In this document: one piece after another, positions 1-9,569 of the stretch
Layout: each line of letters opens with the position of its first letter
How positions within the stretch are numbered: position 1 is the stretch's first letter
DNA from: Kryptolebias marmoratus
Taxonomy: Eukaryota > Chordata > Actinopteri > Cyprinodontiformes > Rivulidae
Assembly (NCBI RefSeq): GCF_001649575.2
Contig: NC_051434.1
Location: 15,562,592 to 15,626,591 of the forward strand
Length of the DNA: 64,000 nt
Reading direction: 5' to 3'
The notes under the pieces: model-generated
What the model was told of the DNA's origin: nothing
Seen by the model: the letters and a program-made list of their open reading frames with translations, nothing else
The model's database searches: none
Translations under genes and position numbers: made by a program

Positions 1-11
1 TTTCTGTCCAG

Positions 12-125
12 AGCCGATGTGAGAGAGAGAGAGAGAAGAGATTTGGGTCCAAAAATGAACTATGAGTACGAGAGACAACCCAATAGTATTCTCACTCTTC
101 TCTGCCTTTGGCTCTCGGGCTACAG
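12..125 (+). CDS. Repeat exon 1 (first visible copy of the duplicated exon)
   Basis: 114 nt, open in the frame set by the later exons. The acceptor context tttctgtccag is identical to that of the next exon, and the donor is acag/gtca. It encodes about 38 residues, starting ADVRERERRDL and ending LWLSGYR. This aligns with exons 2 and 3: the DL near the middle, the Tyr/acidic/basic cluster, and a tail at the place of HTDFxLPxPHPSG where it reads NSILTLLCLWLSG. The tail motif has lost the conserved His and Asp, so this copy has drifted most. Its 5' part contains a (GA)n run that encodes an Arg-Glu stretch. The copy could be a real exon or a decayed one. The open frame and matching phase favour a real exon. 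Confidence 0.6.
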
Positions 126-3100
126 GTCAATGAGTTAGATTAGAAAAGAACTGTGTGAGAACTTAAAAAAAAAAAAAAAGAAAACTAAATATTTTAGGCA
201 AATTGCAAGCATGTTGCTTCTCAATGAGCACATGATACATAACTATATTCAGAAAATAATATATTCATTATCTTATATCTTATACTTATTTAAGGTTTGG
301 CTGTATGGTGGTGTAGTGGATAGCACTGCCACCCCACATCAACAAGATCTCAGGTTTGAAACTGAGCTAGGGCTTTTCTGTGTTGAGTTTGAATGTTCAC
401 TGTGTGTGTGTGTGTGTGAATTTTCTCTTAGTATTACCAGTTTTCTCCAGCAGTCTCAAAACATTCATGTTGGTATATTTAAAAACTCTAGATTGGCCCT
501 GTGAGTAAGTTGGTGTACATGTGATCTTTCTGTTGGTTTGTTTGTTTTCTGTGTCTTTGAGTTGGCCCTGTGGTAGACTGGTGACCTGCCTATGGTATAT
601 TATGCCTCAAAGTGTGTACAGAAAATGAAAGAATTAACTCTAGATTGTTTAAAACAGATACATGTACCCACATACAAGATACACTAGTGGTACAACTTAG
701 AGTTAAAACACAATGCACCTCAGTCTTCAGTCACACAACTTCAAATTGTGTCAAAATGTATTTCATTTTGATGTCTGACTACATTCCTAGCTTGTTTATG
801 AGCTGCTTGGTTTGTAAAACTAAAACTGTGAATGGGATTTTTTTTAAGTAGTCACAGAAAAAAAAATCTGACCAAAGACGTAGCTGTTCTTTAGATAATT
901 GCAAAAACATTACCTTGATTGTAACACCACCCTCAACATGCTCACTTGAATTTGTGGATTTTTCTTTCTGTCCAGGAATGAGGAGCCGCAGAAAGAGGCA
1001 ATTAATTTGGCCCTGAACAGGAAGTATGATGAGGATAAAAAGAAATACCACACTGACTTCATCCTTCCCTCGCCTCATATTCCAGGCAGCAGGTCAGCCA
1101 GTTAAATTATAAATCTATTGTACTGAAATAGTGTTTATTTTGCATCTTTTAATTGGAATGCTGAAATACTAAAGTTTAGGAAGACTGTGAGCAATTTGCT
1201 GACCTGATTGAACAAATGATGCAAACATAAACCACTACACTGAGGTAGAACTTGACTACTTGGGAATTCAAACCCTGGATATTTATTTTTTCAGGGAGAC
1301 GCCTTATGTCACTTAAACAAAAAAAAAAAGTTTAATTTTGTATCTTTTGTATCTATCTGGAATTGGTCTTTTTAGTAGTTAAAACCTTAAAAGATGACAT
1401 TCCATTTTGCTTGAACTTACTTGTCAAATATTTGGATGATGTCTGATTAAGCATTTTGCCAAACGTAGAAAATGATTTGCATATTTAAAACATGTCATAT
1501 CCAGTTTTGATTGAATGTTTGCGTTAGTATTGGTAGTCCCTGAATTAGGTCTTGCAGCAATGTTTCAATCCATATTGCAAGCTTCGCAAAACACTGTTAA
1601 TTATCACTGACACAATCATTTATTACCTGTAAGTAGGAGAGTCAAAGAAATGTCATCCGTAAATGACAAAACAGGTGATTTTTGGTAAAGTTTGGCAACT
1701 GAAATGTGAATTTTATTTTGTTCCACAAAAGTCACACACACTTTCAAACAGTGTTTGAAACCATGTTTGTGTTTTGTTCAGAGCCAAGGAGCGGGAGAAA
1801 GAGATGGATGATTTGGTCCTGAGCAAGGACAAGAAACAGCCCCACACTGACTTCACTCTTCCTTGCCCTCATCCTTCAGGCTGCAAGCCTCTTGTTGCTA
1901 AACCTGCACAGATATCGAGCCTTGCAATGCAACCAGAGATTAAAAAGATGGTGAGGCATCAACTGTTTTAAAACCTGCTTTAATCTCATTAATTCTTTGT
2001 CATATCAGAAATATCAAACCATGATCATTATAATGTCATTGTCTTTGTTGTGCTAGGGGAAAGATACAGAAGATAAAGTCAACACCATTGAAAATTCTCT
2101 CAATAAAATGCAGGTCCCTCAAATTAACCGAGAAAACCAAAGAAGCACAGCAGAACTCGCCTCACATTTTCAGCCACAGCTAAATAGGAATGTATGTCTA
2201 AGCGAAGATGAGCTCGATACAAAAAGTCTCTCTGACAGTATTACGAGTAATGATGATGATTTTGTCACTCTACCTGGGGTGAGAAGTTGTGCCACTGATA
2301 GCAGCAGTACCCAGTCAGTGAGTGACATAAATGAGGTGGGGGAAAATGAAATTCCACACCACTCTGACTATTCGGGCTCTGACAGCGAGCAGGATTTCCC
2401 ATCGTTCACAGAGACAGATTTTCCTCAACTACCGACCAACAAGGCTGGCATTCCTCTCTGTCCCACCGAGCCTTCAGCCTTGTGGAAAGTGCATGGCCAG
2501 TGGGAGACTCCCCTTTCATTCCGCCCACACAATACCCCCACTACTTTTTTGGCAAGCGACATGAGTGCCCCTGTGCAGGCTCCGGTCCAAGACAAAGCGC
2601 TTCAGGCAAACTCCAAATCTGACGCATCGCCCGTATGCCAGTCGGCTTATGACCTATTGACTGACTTCCCCACTCTTCAGGCCCCAGAGAACCCTTTAGC
2701 TTTGGGTGGATCGCGTCACGGGAATTTCAAGTCCGAAGCTGCAAAGGCAGAAAGCGGCTTTGCTTTCTCGGCAAATCATTGCCAAGACAGTGTGGTTTCC
2801 CATGAGAGGAGATTGGAAAACGTGCCCCATGAGGTCTCATCCATCTGTTCAGGAGATCAGGAATTCAGGCTGAACCTTGAAACATTTGGCCTGGTCAGTC
2901 AACACAACTCCCCAGCAGTTAGCTGTGGGAAAGTGAAGGCCAACAAGCCTCAGCCACCTACAGGTAATAAATCTGCCATGTGTCTAACAGCCATGCTTAC
3001 AGCAAGAATGCATATCTCTGTCAGTAGAATTAATTTAGTTATCACCAACATAACTTCCTACAGTTGTAAAAAGTCTTAAAAGTTTCCCTCCATTCATTTC

Positions 3101-6100
3101 TATTCTACTGTTTTATTCAGTTAACATGTCATCTCAGGGTACTATACAAAAAAAAAGACAAGTCTAAAACTTAAATCCAAATTCAATTTAAAACAGGTTT
3201 AGATTCAATTCCTGTTACAGTAAATTCTTGTTATAGTACAATACATTCACATGCAGTTTATTGTAAAAAAGTTGTCTATCTAAAGTAGTGGCATCTCATC
3301 CTGGTACCTGGAGGATCACTATTTTGCATGTTTTAGTTTATTCCCTGCCCTTATACATCTGATCAAGGGGTTAAATTACCTATTTTGACATGTCATTAAG
3401 TTCTGTAAAAGCCTGTTAATCAGCCATTCATTCAAATCAGGTGTGTTGAAGCAGAGAAACGTAAAAAAAAACATGCAGAATTGTGTCTCGCAAGAACCAA
3501 GACTGAACACCACTGATCTAACGAAATTAGCAAATTGCACCTGTTCTTCACTTTGGCTCCATCCCCCATCCTGAGCAAACATGACAGTAGAAAGGAACAA
3601 ATTCTTTTTAACAGAAGAAGCCTCTAGTAGAACCAGAATTGGACCATCTGCCTGGTCCGGCTGGGGGTTGAGGGTATAGGAACAAGACAGACAAATACAA
3701 GAGCAATTGGTTCAGGTGTTGTTTCTAGGGGAAGACAAAGAAAGAAAACAACCCCTGATAACAGCAATAATTGCATGCACAAACATAAAGATTAAAGACA
3801 GCAGTAGATTGCAAAAAATGTGGTCAGTTTGTCCTCCAGCAGTCTAAGCTTACAGCAGCGTAATTAAGGAATAGTTCCGGAAACCCAAGCCAACCCTAAC
3901 TATAGGATTTATCAAAAAGGAAGGTAGACAGGATGCCAGCCTCATATAGAAATTGATTCTACAAGAGAGGAGCCTGATAACTGAAAGCTTTGCCTCCTGT
4001 TCTACTTTTAAAAACTCCAGAAACCACAAGTAAACCTGCAGTCTGAGAGCGAAGTGCTCTGTTTGAAAAATATGAAACTATAAGCTCTTTAATATAGGAT
4101 GGAACTTGGTTGTTGAGACGTAAAATTTTAAATTCTGTTTTGATTTATTTCATTGTTTTTTTATAACGACTGTCCGTAAAAAAGTTTTTTTGCCCAACTT
4201 CATTTCTGTGTGCTTACAAAGTTTTCTCTATCAGCTATGGTTGTTCTCATTCAATTGGATTTTTCATGCTTTTTTCCCCCACAAAGCAGCTGGCTCAGCT
4301 TTACTTTTTTCCCAGTGTGAGACCTACTCTTTGATCCCGATTTGTATCAATCGCTAAACAAGCCAAAGCAAAAGTACCTTTCAAATCAATCAGTGGTGCT
4401 TTGCACCAATTACATCCCCCAACAGAAATATTCAAATGCACAAACACACACGTGAAAACACTCTGCGGCTCACTTGCGTAGGTGTTGACTCACTGTGGCT
4501 CTGCGTCGCCGTTGCTGGGAAGTGCTTCCTGAGTTGGATGACTCAGTGAGAAAAGTTTTCATAATGAGGGGATTATTGTGCTGTGGCAAAGCAAATTACA
4601 CAGTGAGCCTTCCAAACTGCTGGTGCAGAACAGAGCAGTGGACACAGGAAAAAACAAAATAAAATAAAGTCAGCATTAAAAATAAAAAAAATAAGTGTAT
4701 GACTTGTACAGTGCATGGAGCAAATTCTTCATGCGTTTACAGGTGTACAACTGTAGCTGAGGGCTGCTCTCCTCTGCTCAGTAAATGAGCATGTGATATA
4801 CACTGCCAGCACTCCTCCAGCAGTTTACAGTCAGTGCTGATATGATAGAATTCATTCCTTGATAGCAGAGCTCTGTTGATTCAATAGCACTTTTTTTTGA
4901 ACCCCTGAGGGGAAGATTGCTGAAAATTCCTCTGCAGAGAGAACAGAACACTGCTCCGTTCAGCTTACCCTCTGGATCACACTTAAAATGACGCAGGGCA
5001 CATAAGACAGTGAGCATGTGAAATGGCTAAAGCACTAATCCATACACTCCCACCCCTCTCCCGTTTGTGCATATTGCAGCTTCAGGTGCAGATGGCGCTG
5101 GCGTTAATGCCAGGTCCTGGGTTAGTGCTGCCAAGGCGGGCATGAGGCACACAGCTGCACCCCAGGAGAAAGCCAGACCTTGTACCTTTCAGCACATAGT
5201 TACCATTAACAAAGCCAAAGGTAAGTTTATATCTTGGCATCCCCTCTACACCCAGTTTTTGTGTTTGTGTGTGTGTTAGACGTTTGATAGGCAGGATATT
5301 ATGTTTCACAGAGGATCACATAAAGAATTCATTATAATCATCACCGCTTGAGTGCATTTATTTTGCAATGCTAACGAAGACTGCAGAGTGTCCCCTTCCC
5401 TTTTTGTGGCACAGTGCTCCAAGTGGGTGGATTTCTCACGTATCAATAATGCATATCACTATGAAATTACTGTTCCATGTGGAAATTTGAGCACAATGCT
5501 CAAAGTTTCACTCACTCTTCAAAGTCAAGTGAGTAAAAGGCAACCTGATCTCCCAAAAACATGAAGTTCAAGATGAATGACCAATGTTGTCTGGTGAAAA
5601 TTTTATGTGTGTTCAGGAATTTATGCAGTTAATCTGTGAAATGTTTAATATTCATCTTGAGGGTTTTGCTTACAGAATTTGCTGGTATTTGATTGAATCA
5701 ATTTCTTTCTTTCAGTTGGTGAAGTGGTCTGTGTCTTGCTGGCTGCAACACAACTCAAAGCAGAATTGATCCTCCCCAGTGTGTTAACAGTTGGGGAGGT
5801 GTTCCTTTTACTTAAATGCTCAACCTCTTTTCTTGATCAAATAATAAACTGGGGAAAACAGACACCTGGAAAGGTGTTGCTGTCTTCTAATATGTCTAAC
5901 GTCTTTACAAAAATCAATTATTTGATTTGTTGAAGTGTTAGCTAAAAAGGGTTGAAGAGTGTTATACAGCTTTGAAATTTGCTTCGTTTGGCTAATGACT
6001 TACTATATACAAGCCATGTACCTAACAAGCTTGTAACAAGCTCTTTCTCATCACAAGAACTGTGGTATTTTTGTAAATACAAGTGGGGCTGAGGTCAAGA

Positions 6101-6674
6101 TGATTTAAGCATCTTTATCGTCCACTGCTGAAATGCAAAGGTGGATGATAATGTTTTTGCCTGTGTCTTTGTTCATGTACCTTTCTGTTACTAGAATATC
6201 ACATGTAGCACTGGTCAATTTGTAATAAAACTTGCAAAAAGCGATCATTCACAACCGATTACCTTTTGAATTCAACCCCCATTCAAGATGGCTGCCATAA
6301 AAAACTGACGCACCTCTGGGTGTTAGCTGAATGTCTTTAATCCCCTAAATACCACTGATAATATTTCAGATCTATTTAGGCACTTTTTCTTTACTCGTGC
6401 AGTAGATCTTTGTTTTTGTTTTTTTTTTGTTTGTTTTTTTAATAACCATGTCAACTTAATAAAAATCACATAAGACTATTGACACATCAAGATTATTTGC
6501 AAACAAACACAATCAAAAATTCTATATAGAATGCAGAATAATTCTACATTATTCATTATTATGGTATTTTTTTCACATTTTTTTCTGTGAAAATGAAAAT
6601 TTATTTATTTATTTACAGCTGGGAAGACAACTGCTCAGAAGATTGACGAGAAGACTTTCACCTCACAGAGGTAG
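12..6674 (+). CDS. 3' part of an unrecognised spliced protein gene (six exons visible)
   Basis: Six exons (12-125, 976-1092, 1782-1950, 2057-2963, 5080-5220, 6619-6674) join in one open frame of about 500 residues ending in TAG at 6672-6674. All junctions have AG acceptors and GT donors, and the phases match across every intron. The gene begins upstream of the window, because the first visible exon starts inside a codon and no start is required there. The protein has three layers: tandem ~38-residue repeats, one per exon; a long acidic Ser/Thr-rich region without obvious fold and with three DFP motifs; and a short basic C-terminus with ARSWVSAAKAGM, a TFQHIVTINKAK segment, and the end KIDEKTFTSQR. 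I see no signal peptide, membrane segment or catalytic motif. The composition suggests a largely disordered scaffold or binding protein, which is an inference. I do not recognise the family. Confidence 0.8.
126..975 (+). other. Intron between repeat exons 1 and 2
   Basis: 850 nt with GT/AG ends. About 300 nt of it is a SINE-like repeat (300-607). The rest is AT-rich with an A-run near 167-180. No coding sequence is visible. Confidence 0.6.
300..607 (+). mobile_element. tRNA-headed SINE-like teleost repeat
   Basis: The head reads gtggtgtagtggatagcact and a B-box-like ggtttgaaact follows about 40 nt later, as in a tRNA promoter. Downstream are tracts I know from a very abundant fish repeat: gggcttttctgtgttgagtt, a TG run, attggccctgtgag, and ggtagactggtgacctgcc. 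The copy is diverged and is inserted within an intron. The element class is from memory; the tRNA-like boxes are seen. Confidence 0.65.
976..1092 (+). CDS. Repeat exon 2
   Basis: 117 nt, in phase with its neighbours: one base completes the incoming codon and two bases are left at the end. Acceptor tttctgtccag, donor agcag/gtcagc. It encodes 39 residues beginning NEEPQKEAINLAL and ending with a KYHTDFILPSPHIPG-like segment. The His-Thr-Asp-Phe core is shared with exon 3, and the flanking charged helix-like stretch is shared with both neighbours. Because its length is a multiple of three and the phase is symmetrical, the exon could be skipped or duplicated without breaking the frame. Confidence 0.8.
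1093..1781 (+). other. Intron between repeat exons 2 and 3
   Basis: 689 nt, AT-rich, GT/AG ends. I see no repeat or coding sequence in it beyond an A-run at 1319-1329. Confidence 0.6.
1782..1950 (+). CDS. Repeat exon 3 with C-terminal extension
   Basis: 169 nt, acceptor gttttgttcag, donor gatg/gtgagg. The first ~35 codons are the third copy of the duplicated unit (AKEREKEMDDLVL, then QPHTDFTLPCPHPSG). About 20 further residues follow (CKPLVAKPAQISSLAMQ, then PEIKKM) that are absent from the other two copies. The exon ends on a codon boundary, so the phase changes here. This marks it as the last member of the tandem exon set. It is the best-preserved match to the shared motif. Confidence 0.85.
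2057..2963 (+). CDS. Large acidic, Ser-rich exon with DFP motifs
   Basis: 907 nt with no stop in frame, acceptor tgctag, donor acag/gtaata. It encodes about 302 residues. The N-terminal third is rich in Asp, Glu, Ser and Thr (SEDELDTKSLSDSITSNDDD). Two close copies of a short motif follow, DFPSF (2393-2407) and DFPQL (2417-2431), and a third, DFPTL (2663-2677), lies 82 codons further on. Between them is a Pro/Trp-containing patch (ALWKVHGQWETPLSFRP). The exon is much longer than its neighbours and has higher GC than the surrounding introns. There are few hydrophobic clusters, so it is probably disordered, with the DFP motifs as candidate docking sites (inference). Confidence 0.9.
3286..3515. 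mobile_element. hAT-type MITE with 8-bp target duplication
   Basis: A 230-bp element. The left end is tagtggcatctcatcctggt and the right end, read on the other strand, is cagtggtgttcagtcttggt; both are followed inward by a gcatgtttt-type tract. It is flanked by atctaaag (3278-3285) and atctaacg (3516-3523), which match at seven of eight bases. An 8-bp duplication and CAGTGG ends are the hallmarks of hAT elements. It has no coding capacity. A second copy with longer, better-kept arms is at 39803-39987. Confidence 0.75.
3605..4140 (+). repeat. Fragment of a high-copy dispersed fish repeat (family C)
   Basis: The order of tracts ccatctgcctggtccggctg, agcagtctaagcttacagca, ccaaccctaactataggatt, agaggagcctgataactgaa, aacctgcagtctgagagcga and gctctttaatataggatgg matches, from memory, a long non-coding repeat found widely in fish genomes. 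A second piece from further 3' in the same repeat lies at 32735-32930. Its transposon class is not clear to me. Confidence 0.55.
5071..5088 (+). other. Tandem splice acceptors 6 nt apart
   Basis: The sequence attgcag followed by cttcag offers two AG acceptors, with exon starts at 5080 and 5086. Both keep the reading frame. The choice adds or removes two residues (Ala-Ser versus none) ahead of Gly-Ala-Asp. The first has the longer pyrimidine tract and is taken as the main one. Confidence 0.45.
5080..5220 (+). CDS. Penultimate exon, basic C-terminal segment
   Basis: 141 nt from the upstream of two possible acceptors, ending at the strong donor aaag/gtaagt. It encodes ASGADGAGVNARSWVSAAKA followed by a segment with GMRHTAAPQEKARPCTFQH and IVTINKAK. 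The incoming phase (one base, G, from the previous exon) fits either acceptor. The segment is Ala/Lys/Arg-rich and looks more ordered than the preceding exon. The RSWVSAAKAG and TFQHIVTINK stretches are the most likely to be conserved, and are the best queries for naming the gene. Confidence 0.85.
5221..6618 (+). other. Last intron of the first gene
   Basis: 1.4 kb, strong donor gtaagt, T-rich acceptor. It holds a relic of the tandem-unit repeat family A at 6118-6320. The rest is AT-rich, with no coding sequence seen. Confidence 0.6.
6118..6320 (+). repeat. Repeat family A relic 1
   Basis: The head tccactgctgaaatgcaaag is followed by gataatgtttttgcctgtg, then a shortened body with acaaccgattaccttttgaa and cattcaagatggctgcca. 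These tracts recur, in this order, in the other family A copies. The middle part (the 'tctcatgaacca' block) has been deleted. Confidence 0.7.
6619..6674 (+). CDS. Terminal coding exon and stop codon
   Basis: The acceptor is a long T-rich stretch (ttatttatttatttacag). The exon completes the split codon and reads AGKTTAQKIDEKTFTSQR, then TAG at 6672-6674. The bases across the stop, agag/gtagtc, also resemble a weak donor. An isoform in which the protein continues into a later exon cannot be excluded, but the plain stop is simpler. Confidence 0.75.
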
Positions 6675-7339
6675 TCTGACAGCTTTACATCGAAATGCTC
6701 AACCCTCTAACCTGGACTGCTCTGTTAGGCCTGCTTGTGCTCCTGCTCATCAGGTAAAAATGCTACATGTTTTTAAAAAAAATTCTATTTATTTTAAGAG
6801 ATAATTAAAAATGAACATATAGATTGGAAAACTGTAGAATAATTGTTGTAGAAAACACCCTATAATATTGCAAACCAGTATTTGTGTATTTAGACTGAAT
6901 TGTCAAATTAAATAGAAGTGCACCTGCTATCTGATAGTACGGCTGCACAGCAGATTTTTTTTTATTCCAACATTAATGAACACAATATCAGTATCCCAAA
7001 AGATTCAAATAATACATTTGGCCAACCAAAATGACCCTTGCTGCCCTAACAGCCCACAGCCAATTTGGATGATAGTGAAAGACATGCTAAAGCTCATGGA
7101 GAGTGTTGTGAGAAAAAAAGAAGTTGCAAAACTGAGTTCTTTGCATCAATGAGTTCTTGGTCTGATAATTCCAGTTAACAAGAGACATCTTTCTTGACAT
7201 TCTGGACAAACAAAGTCATCATTTAGGAATCTTGGCTTCTGCTTCATGATGTGCAACTCTGCTGAAGGAGGCCTATGAGCTGGCATTCAAATTTTTTTAC
7301 GCCCTTGGATCACATTAGGGAACCACTGAAGAAAATAAA
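6675..7339 (+). other. Candidate 3' UTR of the first gene, with poly(A) signal
   Basis: After the stop the sequence is AT-rich and non-coding, apart from the short hydrophobic ORF at 6695. An ATTAAA lies at 6804-6809 and a canonical AATAAA at 7334-7339, followed within 30 nt by a T/GT-rich stretch. Either could end the transcript. If the donor at 6754 is used, the true 3' end would be elsewhere. Confidence 0.35.
6695..6753 (+). CDS. Possible first coding exon of a second ORF (hydrophobic N-terminus)
   Basis: An ATG 20 nt after the stop of the upstream gene opens MLNPLTWTALLGLLVLLLI, then a split codon at a good splice donor (catcag/gtaaaa at 6754). The hydrophobic run is typical of a signal anchor, as in membrane-bound ER enzymes or small membrane proteins. 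No following exon could be joined with confidence. It may be a downstream ORF in the 3' UTR of the first gene, the first exon of a gene with huge introns to the right, or chance. The -3 base is G and the +4 base is C, an average start context. Confidence 0.2.
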
Positions 7340-9569
7340 GAACACTGTTTTCTCATGTCTTCATTGAAATCTCACAGTTCTTGAGACTGTACTTGAGCAC
7401 ATCTTTCTTTTATACTGTCCACTTTGTTGTCCGTAGACTTCTGATAGCTTGCTGTAGAAAAGAGTCATTCATTCTGACCAAATGTGCTACACAGTGACAT
7501 TAACTCCTTGTGACGTAGGCTTCCATATCATCAATCCTGTAGCGCTTCAGAACTATAAAGTTATGTATGTTGTCCATTCATGAGATGCCACAGATGTTGC
7601 AAAGGCACCTTCGATAGACATGGTCCAGTTGTTTTATGTGACAACAGCAGTATGTTCAACTTTTATTTCCACAGGAAGTGTAAGGACTAGATGGCCTTGC
7701 AGACAGCAATCTTTGTGCTGAGACATATCCCTCTAGTTGACCAAAGCCAGTGTTCAAGTTTGCCAAAGACAGATCTTGTTGTCACACGGAGATGATGAAG
7801 TAATCAAGACGACAAAGCAAAGGCTGTGGTCTTACAGACATACCAATTAAGGACCCGGTTTATGGAAGCTGCTATATTGTATTTTTGGAATCAGCATCTG
7901 AGTGTGGGGGCTTTAAGTCCAACCTGCCCCCCCCCACCCCCACCCCCCCACACACACAATCATGGTTTCTTGTAAGCATGAAAACACAAATTACAGCTAA
8001 AGATCTCAGGAACATTAATGTTTGAACCTACAGCAGTACGGTAACTATGTTATTCAACAAGAATCAATGCTTGGAAAACATTATCTGAGGTGTGTGTTTG
8101 TTTTTTAAAAAAGGGCAATGTCCCATTTATTTACATTGAGGAGGCGGGACTTAAAACCTGTTCTTGAACAAGCCGACAGGAAAGCTGGTTCTGTCCTCCT
8201 GTACCTTCTGGGTTCCAGTCTGAGTCTTGGGGAGACACTGACACTTCAGGACATTTTTGTTGCATTCCCTGTTTTTTTTTTTTTTTTTTTAAGTACCAAT
8301 TTCTCTTCGTACGTTGCTATTGTTTGTGTTGGTTGTATTCTCTTCCACTTCCTGTTACCCTTCTACCTGCAAGGAGCTTTATTATATGTATGTTTGGTTT
8401 TATTTAATTTCTAGTTCAGATTTTTATGTTTTGTGCTGATATAGCCACTAAGTAGTCTTGGTGGAGATTTTGCTTTGAAAGTCAATTGTTGCTGGGGATG
8501 ATGTGTCAATAAAAAGCATCGATGTGGATACCCAGGACATGATGCAGATCCTCAAGATCATTTTTAGATTAAAACATCAAGAAAATGCATAATTTTTATT
8601 TGTTTGAAAAAAAAGAGAGACATTTGCTGCTTACCTTTGAGCCACGTTAACAGAATATAGGACCAAATCATTGCAAACTATTGGACCTTTTAACAGAGCT
8701 TGGTCTTTTTTTTCCTTCTCTCTACCATTGTTATAGAACCAAGCAACTGCTGGCTCTCTGGATTATTGCTGAGTGCACAGAAAATGTTTGATGCAGCAGT
8801 TTGGAAGAGGAAGTTCTTTTTTTTTTTTTTTACTTTACCACGCTCCTTTTTCTCTGGTTTCTCAGTACTGTATGTGAAAACATATCAAACATGTCTATAA
8901 AACTTTTGACAGTTGGATGCTGAAAAAGTGGTCTTTCAGAACTCTCCCAGGTAAATGACAAATGAAATGATTGAATAAATTTGCCTTTCTATGCATTGGT
9001 TGGCTCTTATATAAGATATTGTTGCTTTTCATCTTGATTCAGTGTGAGATTGGTGATGCAGCAGCCATTTTCTATGTATATATTCCATCATACAAAATCA
9101 GAACACCTTATTTTCTTTACAGTTCATCCCGACTCTGTCCTTTTTCGTCTCTGACCTATTTAAATTGGGTATGCACTCTGTTTCACCATGTGCAATGGTG
9201 ATGGTGACAGTGAGGCTTATTGCACTTCGAGGTTTTGGCCCCTTGGCCTCAGCGCCACCAATCCAGCAGGATAATTACTAAAGCTGCGATGCATATTCTC
9301 CCTGGGTGAAAGTGGCAAAATGAAAGATTCTTGGTGTCAGCAGACCAAAGAAATAAAATAAGATGCAAAGAGACAAGTCAGCAAGCGAAAACAAGGAGAC
9401 AGAAACTGTAAAACGGGTAATAAAGAGAGGCATTATAAAAGTTTTATTTTTGGCACCAAAACAGCTGATGCTGAGATGCTTGTAAATGTTTATGGAGAGT
9501 GTGAAAAAGTTATGAGAGCTGGACGCTGATGTATTTTAAAAAAGAACCTCTTTCTTTGTCTTAGTTTCT
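7340..9569. other. Gene-free stretch
   Basis: No exon-like sequence is convincing here. It holds a C-rich/CA stretch (7927-7960), a T-run near 8272-8290, and a short segment at 8116-8150 (caatgtcccatttatttaca, then aggaggcgggac) resembling one at 43261-43295. The rest is unremarkable AT-rich sequence. Confidence 0.5.
7927..7960. repeat. C-rich/CA low-complexity tract
   Basis: Several runs of four to nine C's separated by single A's, passing into a short (CA)n run. The minus strand is G-rich enough to form a four-stranded structure in principle. Confidence 0.8.

Larger units (their letters stand above)
2964..5079 (+). other. Intron 4 (contains MITE and dispersed repeat)
   Basis: 2.1 kb, donor gtaata, acceptor attgcag. 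It contains a hAT-type MITE at 3286-3515 and a fragment of a dispersed fish repeat at 3605-4140. The stretch 4200-5070 has no repeat I recognise. Confidence 0.6.

Noticed and set aside
300..380. Possible tRNA gene
   Set aside because: A- and B-box-like words are present, but the sequence continues into known SINE-type tracts and does not fold as a full tRNA.
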